Shown: one piece after another, positions 1 through 9,844 of the stretch | How the letters are laid out: every line of letters starts with the position of its first letter | Position numbering within the stretch: the first letter of the stretch is position 1 | NCBI GenBank assembly: GCA_948144175.1 | Contig: CANXME010002181.1 | Span: 1,364,001 to 1,428,000, forward strand | DNA length: 64,000 bases | Source of the DNA: Closterium sp. NIES-65 | Lineage: Eukaryota > Streptophyta > Zygnematophyceae > Desmidiales > Closteriaceae | Reading direction: 5' to 3' | Made by a program: the position numbers and the translations under genes | Notes under the pieces: model-generated | Databases searched by the model: none | What the model saw: the letters and a program-made list of their open reading frames with translations, nothing else | Told to the model about the DNA's origin: nothing

Positions 1-1974
1 CTGCGTCCGTCCACTGCTCCTCTGCGTGCCCCTTTGCCTTCTCCTCCTGAGTCCTCTCTTCCTGCGCTTGCCGACCCTGAGTCGGACTCTCTTCGCGCTG
101 CGAGTCCTACTGTCACGCGTCTGCTTGCTACTGTCGTCACTGACCCCTCTTTTGAGTCCACTGCTGCGTCTGCTCTAGTCGCTGAGCTCGTTGACTTTGC
201 TGCCCGCTGTCGTCTCGACTACGCTGCTAGTCTTGTTGCTGAGTCTGTCTGTCCTCCGTCCGTCGGGGGTGAGTGTGCTCTTGGCACGGACGTCCTAGAG
301 GACAGGCAGGAGGAGTTACAGTGTCTAGCGGCTGCTTCACCTCATCTCGCGTCTGTACTGCTTGCCCCTGAGGGAGACCCGGATGCACTAGACATCCCGA
401 CTCCGCGTTCTTACGCGGAGGCCGTAGAGGGTCCCTACTCCTCTCAGTGGCAGGCAGCTATGGATGCAGAGATGGCTTCCTGGAAGTCCACAGGCACCTA
501 CGTTGACGCGGTTCCCCCTCCTGGGGCGAACATCGTCAGTGGCATGTGGATCTTCAGGGTGAAGCGGCCGCCGGGCTCTCCACCTGTCTTCAAGGCACGG
601 TACGTTGCTCGTGGCTTCAGTCAGCGGCAGGGAGTCGACTACTTTCAGACCTTCTCTCCCACCCCGAAGATGACCACTCTTCGGGTGCTGCTGCACATAG
701 CCGCTCAGCGCGACTACGAGCTTCACTCTCTCGACTTCAGCACTGCGTTCCTGCAGGGTAGCCTGCACGAGGAGATCTGGCTTCGCCGTCCACCTGGCTT
801 CACTGGGACTTTCCCTCCTGGCACCCAGTGGAGCCTCCGACGGCCAGTCTACGGTCTCCGCCAGGCACCGCGTGAGTGGCACGACACACTGAGGACTACG
901 CTTGCGGCTCTTGGGTTTGCTCCTTCTACTGCTGACCCGTCGCTGTTTCTTCGCACCGACACTTCCCTGCCGCCGTTCTACATCCTCGTGTACGTCGACG
1001 ACTTGGTCTTTGCCACAGCGGACACTGCTGGACTCGCCTACGTGAAGTCCGAGCTGCTGAAGAGACACACGTGCACAGACCTGGGTGAACTGCGCAGCTA
1101 CCTTGGCTTGCAGATCACTCGGGACAGAGCACGCCGCACCATTACCTTGACTCAGTCACACATGGTGCAGCAGGTCCTTCAGCGCTTCGGCTTCACGTAC
1201 TCCTCGCCTCAGGCCACTCCTCTGCCTACTCGCCACTCACTCTCAGCTCTGCCTTCGGATGAGTCCGTAGAGTCGAGTGGTCCGTATGCAGAGCTTGTTG
1301 GCTGCCTCATGTACCTGATGACCTGCACACGACCTGACCTTGCATACCCTCTGAGCATTCTTGCACGCTATGTTGCTCCTGGGAGACACAGACCGGAGCA
1401 CATGGCTGCAGCGAAGAGGGTATTGCGCTACCTGTGCAGTACGTCGGGCATGGGGCTAGTGCTTGGAGGGCGGAGTCCAGTGGTCCTTACCGGCCACGCG
1501 GACGCTTCTTGGGCTGACGACCAGGCTACGCAGCGGTCGTCACAGGGCTACACCTTCAGCCTTGGTTCCGGCTCTGTCTCGTGGCGGTCTACTCGCTCGT
1601 CTTCGGTTCTCGGCTCCAGTTGTGAGGCTGAGATCTACGCCGGGGCCATGGCTGCACAGGAGCTTCGCTGGCTCACCTACCTGCTGACTGACCTTGGAGA
1701 GCCGCCTCGTTCTCCTCCAGTGCTGTACGTAGACAACAAGGCTATGCTGGCCTTGTGTCGAGAGCAGCGCTTGGAGCACAGAACGAAGCACATTGCTCTC
1801 CGCTACTTTCTTGCTCGTGAGCTGCAGCAGCGTGGTCAGTTGCGACTTGCGTACGTGGCCTCTGAGGCCAACACTGCTGATGTGTTCACCAAGGCACTCG
1901 CGCCTTGTGACCATCAGCGCTTTTGCACCCAGCTGGGTCTTGTGCCTGTCTTGCCTCACTTGCTCTCCTCTTGA
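1..1974 (+). CDS. Copia polyprotein, C-terminal part (reverse transcriptase and RNase H), partial at 5' end
   Basis: This is the C-terminal 657 codons of a copia Gag-Pol polyprotein, open from the first base of the window. A Pro/Ser-rich linker comes first. The reverse transcriptase follows, with FKARYVARGF at about 575-610, LHSLDFSTAFLQG at about 720-760, YGLRQAPREWHD, and the catalytic box YVDD at about 990. The RNase H domain has HADASWADD (about 1497-1520), SSCEAEIYA and YVDNKAMLA, and ends with the copia tail motif EHRTKHIALRYF and ADVFTKAL. The enzyme copies element RNA into cDNA in cytoplasmic virus-like particles and degrades the RNA strand. There is no stop or frameshift in the visible part. 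Gag, protease and integrase lie upstream of the window. A 226-codon antisense ORF over the RT is a reading-frame shadow. Confidence 0.95.
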   Translation: MRPSTAPLRAPLPSPPESSLPALADPESDSLRAASPTVTRLLATVVTDPSFESTAASALVAELVDFAARCRLDYAASLVAESVCPPSVGGECALGTDVLEDRQEELQCLAAASPHLASVLLAPEGDPDALDIPTPRSYAEAVEGPYSSQWQAAMDAEMASWKSTGTYVDAVPPPGANIVSGMWIFRVKRPPGSPPVFKARYVARGFSQRQGVDYFQTFSPTPKMTTLRVLLHIAAQRDYELHSLDFSTAFLQGSLHEEIWLRRPPGFTGTFPPGTQWSLRRPVYGLRQAPREWHDTLRTTLAALGFAPSTADPSLFLRTDTSLPPFYILVYVDDLVFATADTAGLAYVKSELLKRHTCTDLGELRSYLGLQITRDRARRTITLTQSHMVQQVLQRFGFTYSSPQATPLPTRHSLSALPSDESVESSGPYAELVGCLMYLMTCTRPDLAYPLSILARYVAPGRHRPEHMAAAKRVLRYLCSTSGMGLVLGGRSPVVLTGHADASWADDQATQRSSQGYTFSLGSGSVSWRSTRSSSVLGSSCEAEIYAGAMAAQELRWLTYLLTDLGEPPRSPPVLYVDNKAMLALCREQRLEHRTKHIALRYFLARELQQRGQLRLAYVASEANTADVFTKALAPCDHQRFCTQLGLVPVLPHLLSS

Positions 1975-2180
1975 CTTTACTTGTACTGTGACATATATAT
2001 ATACCTGCTCTTGCTTGTCTAGTTTTATATATATGTCTGTACTCCTGCATGTGAACTGGCCTCTGGCCCTGCTCTTGTGCTCGGACTGTGTGGTGACTTT
2101 GTGATCCACCCAGAGCTTGCTTTGCTTTGCTTAACTGGTCTTGTGACCCCTTGTTCTCCCCCACTTTGCCTATGGGGGTG

Positions 2181-2311
2181 TGTCAGATTATCATAGCTGA
2201 TGCATGTTTGTAGGCTATAGTGGGGTAGCACATATGGGGTACAGTTTTCTAGGGTTGTATTTGTACCCAACTCTGACTTAGTCATTCCCATTCCTGCTTA
2301 CACTTTTCACA
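2181..2311 (+). repeat. 3' LTR of Copia-1 (131 bp)
   Basis: It starts TGTCAGATTATCATAG and ends CTTTTCACA, and is homologous to the 132-bp LTRs of Copia-2 with scattered differences, mainly in the last 40 bp. It follows the polypurine tract directly. Such a short LTR, of only about 130 bp, is a family trait. Confidence 0.9.
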
Positions 2312-2435
2312 TCAAGAAAACGTGAGTGGACGACCGAAGACCGACCAAGATTTTCGGCAACGGAGCGGACCACCTTGTCCACGATGTTGAGGTCCGGGTA
2401 TTTGATCGCGGCATCTTTGGCCGCCAAGGCCTCCC
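2312..2435 (-). pseudogene. hAT-1 transposase, fragment of exon 3 between two Copia insertions
   Basis: Read on the minus strand this encodes EALAAKDAA, then VDKVVRSVAENLGRSS, then HSRFLD. This matches exon 3 of the hAT-2 transposase (EALAAKDSA, VDVLIRALAEHIGRSS, HATFKE at 37420 onward). The fragment is flanked on the left by the 3' LTR of Copia-1 and on the right by the 3' LTR of Copia-2. It therefore continues the gene whose first exons lie at 9845-11293. The remaining exons should lie beyond the left window edge, past the unseen 5' end of Copia-1. Confidence 0.9.
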
Positions 2436-2567
2436 TGTGAAGCAGGGAAAACAGGAATGAAATGACTAAGGAAAGATTGGGTACAAATACAACCCTAGAA
2501 ACCCTGTACCCCATATGTGCTACCCCACTATAGCCTACAAACATGCATCAGCTATAATACTCTGACA
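2436..2567 (-). repeat. 3' LTR of Copia-2 (132 bp)
   Basis: On the minus strand it begins TGTCAGAG and ends CTGCTTCACA. It reads as identical to the 5' LTR at 9713-9844, which points to a recent insertion. CTCCC target duplication directly adjoins it at 2431-2435. Confidence 0.95.
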
Positions 2568-2778
2568 CACCCCCATAGGCTAAGTGGGGGAGAACAAGGG
2601 GTCACAAGACCAGTCAAGCAAAGCAAAGCAAAGCAAGCTCAGGGTGGATCACAAAGTCACCACACAGTCCGAGCACAAGAGCAGGGCCAGAGGCCAGTTC
2701 ACATGCAGGAGTACAGACATATATATAAAACTAGACAAGCAAGAGCAGGTATATATATATGTCACAGTACAAGTGAAG

Positions 2779-5700
2779 TCAAGAGGAGAGCAAGTGAGGC
2801 AAGACAGGTACAAGACCCAGCTGGGTGCAAAAGCGCTGATGGTCACAAGGCGCGAGTGCCTTGGTGAACACATCAGCAGTGTTGGCCTCAGAGGCCACGT
2901 ACGCAAGTCGCAACTGACCACGCTGCTGCAGCTCACGAGCAAGGAAGTAGCGGAGAGCAATGTGCTTCGTTCTGTGCTCCAAGCGCTGCTCTCGACACAA
3001 GGCCAGCATGGCCTTGTTGTCTACGTACAGCACTAGAGGAGAACGAGGAGGCTCTCCAAGGTCAGTCAGCAGGTAGGTGAGCCAGCGAAGCTCCTGTGCA
3101 GCCATGGCCCCGGCGTAGATCTCAGCCTCACAACTGGAGCCGAGAACCGAAGACGAGCGAGTAGACCGCCACGAGACAGAGCCGGAACCAAGGCTGAAGG
3201 TGTAACCCTGTGACGACCGCTGCGTAGCCTGGTCGTCAGCCCAAGAAGCGTCCGCGTGGCCGGTAAGGACCACTGGACTCCGCCCTCCAAGCACTAGCCC
3301 CATGCCCGACTAACTGCACAGGTAGCGCAATACCCTCTTCGCTGCAGCCATGTGCTCCGGTCTGTGTCTCCCATGAGCAACATAGCGTGCAAGAATGCTC
3401 AGAGGGTATGCAAGGTCAGGTCGTGTGCAGGTCATCAGGTACATGAGGCAGCCAACAAGCTCTGCATACGGACCACTCGACTCTACGGACTCATCCGAAG
3501 GCAGAGCTGAGAGTGAGTGGCGAGTAGGCAGAGGAGTGGCCTGAGGCGAGGAGTACGTGAAGCCGAAGCGCTGAAGGACCTGCTGCACCATGTGTGACTG
3601 AGTCAAGGTAATGGTGCGGCGTGCTCTGTCCCGAGTGATCTGCAAGCCAAGGTAGCTGCGCAGTTCACCCAGGTCTGTGCACGTGTGTCTCTTCAGCAGC
3701 TCGGACTTCACGTAGGCGAGTCCAGCAGTGTCCGCTGTGGCAAAGACCAAGTCGTCGACGTACACGAGGATGTAGAACGGCGGCAGGGAAGTGTCGGTGC
3801 GAAGAAACAGCGACGGGTCAGCAGTAGAAGGAGCAAACCCAAGAGCCGCAAGCGTAGTCCTCAGTGTGTCGTGCCACTCACGCGGTGCCTGGCGGAGACC
3901 GTAGACTGGCCGTCGGAGGCTCCACTGGGTGCCAGGAGGGAAAGTCCCAGTGAAGCCAGGTGGACAGCGAAGCCAGATCTCCTCGTGCAGGCTACCCTGC
4001 AAGAACGCAGTGCTGAAGTCGAGGGAGTGAAGCTCGTAGTCGCGCTGAGCGGCTATGTGCAGCAGTACCCGAAGAGTAGTCATCTTCGGGGTGGGAGAGA
4101 AGGTCTGAAAGTAGTCAACTCCCTGCCGCTGACTGAAGCCACGAGCAACGTACCGTGCCTTGAAGACAGGTGGAGAGCCCGGCGGCCGCTTCACCCTGAA
4201 GATCCACATGCCACTGACGATGTTCGCCCCAGGAGGGGGAACCGCGTCAACGTAGGTGCCTGTGGACTTCCAGGAAGCCATCTCTGCATCCATAGCTGCC
4301 TGCCACTGAGAGGAGTAGGGACCCTCTACGGCCTCCGCGTAAGAACGCGGAGTCGGGATGTCTAGTGCATCCGGGTCTCCCTCAGGGGCAAGCAGTACAG
4401 ACGCGAGATGAGGTGAAGCAGCCACTAGACACTGTAACTCCTCCTGCCTGTCCTCTAGGACGTCCGTGCCAAGAGCACACTCACCCCCAACGGACGGAGG
4501 ACAGACAGACGCAGACTCAGCAACAAGACTAGCAGCGTAGTCGAGACGACAGCGAGCAGCAAAGTCGACGAGCTCAGCGACTAGAGCAGACGCAGCAGTG
4601 GACTCAAAAGAGGGGTCAGTGACGACAGTAGCAAGCAGACGCGTGACAGTAGGACTGGCAGCACGAAGAGAGTCCGACTCAGGGTCGGCAAGCGCAGGAA
4701 GAGAGGACTCAGGAGGAGAAGGCAAAGGGGCACGCAGAGGAGCAGTGGACGGACGCAAAGACATCCGGTGCGTGCCAGGGACAGGAGGAGGACGCTGACG
4801 CGAACTGCGACCACTAGCGCGAGCAGTGCGAACAGGCGACGCGGGACGAGACGCAGGCTCACGACGCTCAGCAACACCTCCAGTAGGACCAGTGTAAGGA
4901 GAGGGAGCAGGCAGTGGAGAGGAAGGCTCCAGCAGGGACTGCGACTGGACAGGCGGTGGACCCTCTACTGGAGGAGAAAGACCAAGAACCTGCTGCAGGA
5001 GCGGAACGAAGTACGGCCGAGGCCGCGCGGCAGCTCCAGACGCAGCAGGGACAGCACCAGCACCCTCAACGACAGCACCAGCGCCACCCACACCTCCAGC
5101 GGCAGGACCAACAGCAGTAGGCGCAGCACCAGCGCCCTCAGCAGCTCCAGCACCAGGAGGACCCGCAGGTCCAGCAGCTCCGGGACCGGCAGCACCCGCA
5201 CCCTCGACGGTCGAAGAAGCTCCAGCTCCAGCTCCAGCAGCACCTCCAGACTCAGCAGCACGCCTCCAGCGGCGAGCGAACCACTCGCGCAGCTCCTGTG
5301 GAGAGAGGGGCTCCCGGCGAGACGCAGCAGCAGGAGAAACCCCAGGCTCAGCAGCTCCAGACGCAGCACCCCCAGGCTCAGCAGCTCCCAGCTCAGCACC
5401 CCCAGGCTCAGCAGCTCCCGAACCAGCACCCCCAGACCCAGCACCTCCAGGCACAGCACCCCCCGGCTCAGCACCCCCAGGCTCCGTACCCTCCGCAGTA
5501 GCACCCTCAGGCCCAGCACCCCCAGCAGTAGCACCCCCAGGCTCAGCACCCACAGAGTCAGCACCTCCAGGCTCAGCACCCGCAGCAGCACCAGAGTCAC
5601 CAGTAACCTCGACCGGGTCAACGGCGTCTACCTGGGACACACCTGAGGGGGCAGGAACCTGAGGGGGGAGGGGGTCTACCGGGGGGGGAACCGGCACAAG

Positions 5701-8667
5701 GAAGTCCGGGGGAGGGGGGAGGGAAGGAGTGCGGTAGGGGAAGAGACGGTAGAAGGGGACTGACTCGTCGAACGTGACGTCCTGGGAGGACAGAACACGA
5801 CGAGAGGAGGGGTGGTAAAACTGCCACCCTGGGGCGTCAGTGGGGAAGCCAAGGAAGACACAGGGAGCAGCACGAGGGGACAGCTTGTCCGCAGACAAGT
5901 CGCGGACAAACGCCCGAGATCCCCAGACACGGAACACAGACGCATCGCCAACCTTCCCCGTCCACAGCAAGGCTGGGGACATCGCAGGCCGAGAGACCCG
6001 GGGGTGAAGGTTGAGCTGATGCGCCGCGTACCTCACCGCAAACGGCCACAGAAAATGGGGGGCAGCCGCATGCATCATGGACGTACGAGCGACATCCATG
6101 ACCATACCAATGCGGCGCTCAGCAATCTTATTTTGCTGTGGTGAGTCCGGAAGCGTGAAGGTCTGGCGGATCCCCCGTGCACGACAGTAGTCCCGCAGAA
6201 GGCGAGAAGAGAACTCTCCGCCTCTGTCAGAGTGCAGATGGAGAACAGGAAAGTCCGAGCCGAAGCTCTTCCTGAGCTGGAGACGAGCCTCGCGGATCCA
6301 GTCGATCAGCACCTCAGTGACCGCACCCTTGCTGCGCAAGGGGAGGACTGTGGTGTAACGCGAGTAGTCGTCAACCACCAACAGGAAGTAGCGCTCGTAA
6401 CCCTGCCCACGGACGGGGGCTGGGCCCCACACATCCATGTGAAGCGTCTGCAGGGGAGCCTCTGTCGGGGGGAAGTGGGAGGAGTGAGGAGTAGCCCGGA
6501 GGCGACCCTCGACACAGGGGACACAGGAAGGTCCTGGCCCGGAGGGGAGAGGAGGGAGAGACTGGGGAAGACCAGAGACAAGGACACGGGAAGCCATGCT
6601 CCGAAGACGGGGCAAGGAGGGGTGGCCAAGACGGTGGTGCCACAGGAGAGTCTCGTGAGACAGGAGGCGACAAGAACAGGGGGCAGACTCAGGACCTGAC
6701 CGGGACGCAGCAGCAAGCACCTGACCCGACGCAGCCACCTGACCAGACGCAGGGACAGGAGGAGACTCAACGGTCAGGGTGTAGAGACTCGACCCCGGCC
6801 GACGCGAGAACGTGGCCAGGTGTCGGCCTGTGCGTGCCTCCGTGCAGTGGGTCACCCGCTGACTCGCAGGAGTGAACTGGTGAGCCCCCACATCCTGCAG
6901 GTCCGCTCCACTCACCAAGTTCGTAGAGAACGAGGGAAGGTACAGACCCGACAGGGTGCCCGAAGGGGCAGCCGGACACGGGAGGACAGTGGAGAAGTGA
7001 GACAGGACAGGACCCCCAGAGGGGTCAGCAAGGGAGACCGCAACCGGCCGGCCAAGCGGCGTAAGGGTAGTGCGGTCCCGAAAGAAGGAGCGAGAAGCTC
7101 CGGAGTCAAGTGTGAAAGTGAGGGAGGACGAGGACGACGCAGTACCTGAGAGCGCAGTCTCACCAGTACCTGAGAGCACAGACGCACTGGCACCTAGAGC
7201 AGCAGCCTCACAAGCACCTAGCGCAGCAGTACCAATGCCCGGGTCGGGCTGGAAACAACGGTAACCCTCATTCTCCTCACTATAATCCACAACATACATA
7301 GCAGCAAGGATAGCATCAAAATCAAGATCAAAGATCGCTACACCAGCCCTGAGAAGCTCATCCCAGCGAGGGATCTCATTAGCCCCAGGGAACTGCTGAC
7401 GCCAAGCGTCCGTCAGGCGGCCAAAGCAGCGCTGGGTGGCGTGGGCACCCCCACACTGCTCACCCGCGCGGTCGCCGAAACGAAGAACGTAGGTGCAGGG
7501 ACCAGTACCCCCACCCCTCTGACGCCCAGCGTACCACTCACGAAGCTGCTGAGGCGGAGGGATGTCCCGCGAGCGCTGCTGCTGCTGCCGCTGCGAGCGC
7601 TGGCCACCACCACCGCCGCTACGCTGCTGGGTACCACCTCGACCAGCTCCACCTCCTCCACCACCACCGCCTCCTCCGCTGCCGCCTCCACCGCCTCCAC
7701 CTCCGCCGCCTCCACCACCGCCGCTGCCTCCACCACCACCGCTGGCACCACCACCACCGTCTCCGCCACTGCTGCCACCACCACCACCACCTCCACCACT
7801 AGCCCCGCCGCCACCCCCACTCCCTCCGCCGCCACCGCCGCCACCGCCACCGCCCCCTCCAGCTCCACCCGCGCCCTTGCCCCCCTTGCCCTTGCTGGAG
7901 CGACGTCTCCCACTAGGGGCAGACGCCGCGCCGACCGACTCAAGACCAAGCAGGTCGGCAGCAGCAGCGGAGGCAACAGAGGGCAGCAAGGGGGAAGGAG
8001 AGCACCCCTCAAAGATGGGGGTGCGAGGGTCACCACGAGAAGCACCTACAGCGACTATGCTCTTCTCCGCTGCGAGGAGGGCCTTCTCGAGGAGGTCGAC
8101 GGTGAGGGTGGTGGGACAGACTGCGAGAAAGTGGTCCCTGACGACGCGAAGGGAGTCAGGGAGGCGCGCGACTACGTAGTAGAGAGCGATGTACATGGGG
8201 GGGGGGTTCTTAGCGCAGAACTCAGCAGGAAGGGCGGCGCGGTAGCGAGTGTCACTAGTGCGGAGGTGCGTAATGAGGTCAGCGTTAGTGGGAAAGGCAG
8301 AGAGGTCAGGAAAGAGGTAGGGAAGCATGAGACGGCTCAGTGCAGCAGTGGCAGGGGAGGAGTAGCGCGCAACTACAGCGTCGTACAAGGTCTGAGCACT
8401 CTTGTACTGACTAAAGTGCGCACGCTCAGAGGTAGGGAGGTGGCGACGCACAGCAAGACGTGCAGCAGCATCGCGGGTGGCCCACTTAGAGCGGACAGCG
8501 GGATCAGCATCAGCAGCAGGAGCAGGAGAGGCGCCAGAGGTGAGGTCAAAGAGAGAAAGGTCGTCAGCCCTGTCGCACTGTAAGAACAGCTGCAGGTCGT
8601 CTAACCAGACCTCAAAATCAATGGCGCGACCCTCAGCGTCAAAAGCTAGGACACTAGGGGTAGCCAT
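2779..8667 (-). pseudogene. Copia-2 Gag-Pol polyprotein with a premature TAG
   Basis: The reading frame runs from ATG at 8667 (MATPSVLAF) to a stop at 2779 and is broken once by TAG at 3310-3312. At that codon the sister elements have ACG (Thr) between RT and RNase H. Domains in order are: copia Gag; a long Gly-rich tract; a Cys/His box (CX13CX3HX4C); aspartic protease (LDSGAS); HHCC pre-integrase; DDE integrase (HMDVWG, HSDRGGEF, NKIAERRIG); a Pro/Ala/Gly-rich linker; reverse transcriptase (YVDD); and RNase H after the stop. The product made would lack RNase H, so this copy is probably not autonomous without readthrough or complementation. An upstream in-frame extension to 8691 has no ATG, and both sister elements share the MATPSV start. 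Confidence 0.93.
3310..3312 (-). other. Nonsense codon TAG in Copia-2 pol
   Basis: On the minus strand, TGCAGTTAGTCGGGC replaces TGCAGTACGTCGGGC, which is found in Copia-1 and Copia-C. Two adjacent substitutions change Thr to a stop. The frame continues open on both sides, so this is the only disabling change I can see in the coding region. Confidence 0.9.
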
Positions 8668-8691
8668 GGCGACGACAGCGACGCAGTGCAA

Positions 8692-9712
8692 GCAGTAGGG
8701 AAAGAGCTCGCAGTGTCAGTGGGACAGTGCTCACCAGGCAGGGCAGGTCGTGCAGCCGTGCAGAAAGGCGGCTCAGCGACCGGGCGGCTCGGGTGCACAG
8801 CGGCTCGGCTCCCGGGCGGCTCGGCGGCTGGGCGGCTCGGGCGCAGGGCGGCTCGGCTCCCGGGCGGCTCGGCGGCTGGGCGGCTCGGGTGCAGGGCGGC
8901 TCGGCTCCCGGGCGGCTCGGCGGCAGGGCGGCTCGGGTCCCGGGCGGCTCGGCGTTGGGCGACTCGGCTCCCGGGCGGTTCGGCTGCTGGGGCGGCTCGG
9001 CCGGGAGATGCAGGGGCGGGGCCGTCAGGTGCAGCGGCGGGTCGACCGGTGCAGTGGCGGGCCGGCAGGTGCAGCGGCGGGCCGGCAGGTGCAGCGGCGG
9101 GCCGGCAGGTGCAGCGGCGGGCCGGCAGGTGCAGGCGGCTGGCCGTAGGGTGCAGCGGCGGGCCGTAGGGTGCAGCGGCGGGCGGGCAGGTGCAGCGGCG
9201 GGGCCGTCAGGTGAGGCGGCGGGCCGGCAGAAGCAGCGGCGGGCCGAAGGGTGCAGCGGCGGGGCCGTCAGAGGCGGCGGGCCGCTGGGTGCAGCGGCGG
9301 GCCGGCAGGTGCAGTGGCGGGCCGGCAGGAGCAGCGGCGGGCCGGCAGGAGCAGCGGCGGGCCGGCAGGAGCAACGGCGGGGCCGTTAGGTGAGGCGGCG
9401 GGCCGGCAGGAGCAGCGGCGGGCCGTAGGGTGCAGCGGCGGGGCCGTCTGAGGCGGCGGCGGGGCCGCGGCAGAGGAGGCGGCGGGGCCGCGTCAGGGGA
9501 GGCGGCGGGGCCGCGTCAGGGGAGGCGGCGGGGCCGCGTCAAGCAGGCGGCGGGGCCGCGATCAGGAGAGGTGGCGGGGCCGCGTCTGAGGGACAGCGGG
9601 GCCGCGAGGGAAAAGGCGACCCGAGGGGTCGCTAAAAAAAAGGGCGCGCCTCGGGGCGCGCTTCGGTGGGCCCTAAAAAAAACGGTCCTAAGGCAGGACC
9701 CGCTCTATACCA
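8692..9712 (-). repeat. GC-rich tandem-repeat leader of Copia-2
   Basis: The 1-kb stretch between the PBS and gag has three consecutive blocks of imperfect tandem repeats. They are GGGCGGCTCGGC-type units (about 8770-9000), GCAGCGGCGGGCCGGCAGGT-type units (about 9030-9450) and GGCGGCGGGGCCGCGTCAG-type units (about 9460-9600). No ORF here resembles a protein. Next to the PBS are two perfect GC hairpins: 9616-9632 (7-bp stem, 3-nt loop) and 9644-9661 (7-bp stem, 4-nt loop), each bordered by A-runs on the + strand. The same three-block plan recurs in Copia-C, with different unit sequences. Confidence 0.85.
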
Positions 9713-9844
9713 TGTGAAGCAGGGAAAACAGGAATGAAATGACTAAGGAAAGATTGGGTACAAATACAACCCTAGAAACCCTGTACCCCATATGTGCTAC
9801 CCCACTATAGCCTACAAACATGCATCAGCTATAATACTCTGACA
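9713..9844 (-). repeat. 5' LTR of Copia-2 (132 bp)
   Basis: It carries the promoter-bearing copy of the LTR, TG...CA bounded on the minus strand. The PBS (TGGTATAGAGCG, plus-strand 9701-9712) follows it. The right target duplication CTCCC is at 9845-9849. Confidence 0.95.

Larger units (their letters stand above)
1..2311 (+). mobile_element. Copia-1: 3' part of a Ty1/copia LTR retrotransposon, cut by window start
   Basis: The window opens inside the polyprotein of a Ty1/copia element. RT and RNase H coding sequence runs to 1974, followed by about 200 bp of untranslated sequence, a polypurine tract (TATGGGGGTG, 2171-2180) and a 3' LTR (2181-2311). It belongs to the same family as the elements at 2436-9844 and 45179-52624. 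The base after the LTR re-enters hAT-1 exon 3, so TCAAG (2312-2316) is the expected right target duplication. The left one lies outside the window. Confidence 0.95.
2436..9844 (-). mobile_element. Copia-2: complete Ty1/copia LTR retrotransposon with one nonsense codon
   Basis: This is a 7409-bp element on the minus strand. The two 132-bp LTRs (2436-2567 and 9713-9844) read as identical, and the 5-bp target duplications CTCCC lie at 2431-2435 and 9845-9849. The primer-binding site next to the 5' LTR reads TGGTATAGAGCG on the minus strand, an initiator-tRNA-Met type with one base missing from TGGTATCAGAGC. The polypurine tract next to the 3' LTR reads ATGGGGGTG. The order is LTR, PBS, 1-kb GC-rich leader, gag-pol, short 3' UTR, PPT, LTR. 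It interrupts hAT-1 at the intron 2/exon 3 junction. Confidence 0.97.

Noticed and set aside
388-1068. A 226-codon antisense ORF over RT, also open at 3685-4365 and 46429-47109
   Set aside because: It is the antisense shadow of the RT region in three closely related Copia elements. Conservation follows from the RT itself and GC-rich codon usage. The protein resembles nothing.
9616-9661. Bacterial rho-independent terminators
   Set aside because: The hairpin-plus-T-run form is striking, but the context is a eukaryotic retrotransposon leader. I report the structure without calling it a terminator.
8700-9720. Gly/Arg/Ala-rich ORFs in the Copia-2 leader, and similar ones at 51397-52585
   Set aside because: They arise from GC-rich tandem repeats, are open in several overlapping frames, and differ completely between Copia-2 and Copia-C.
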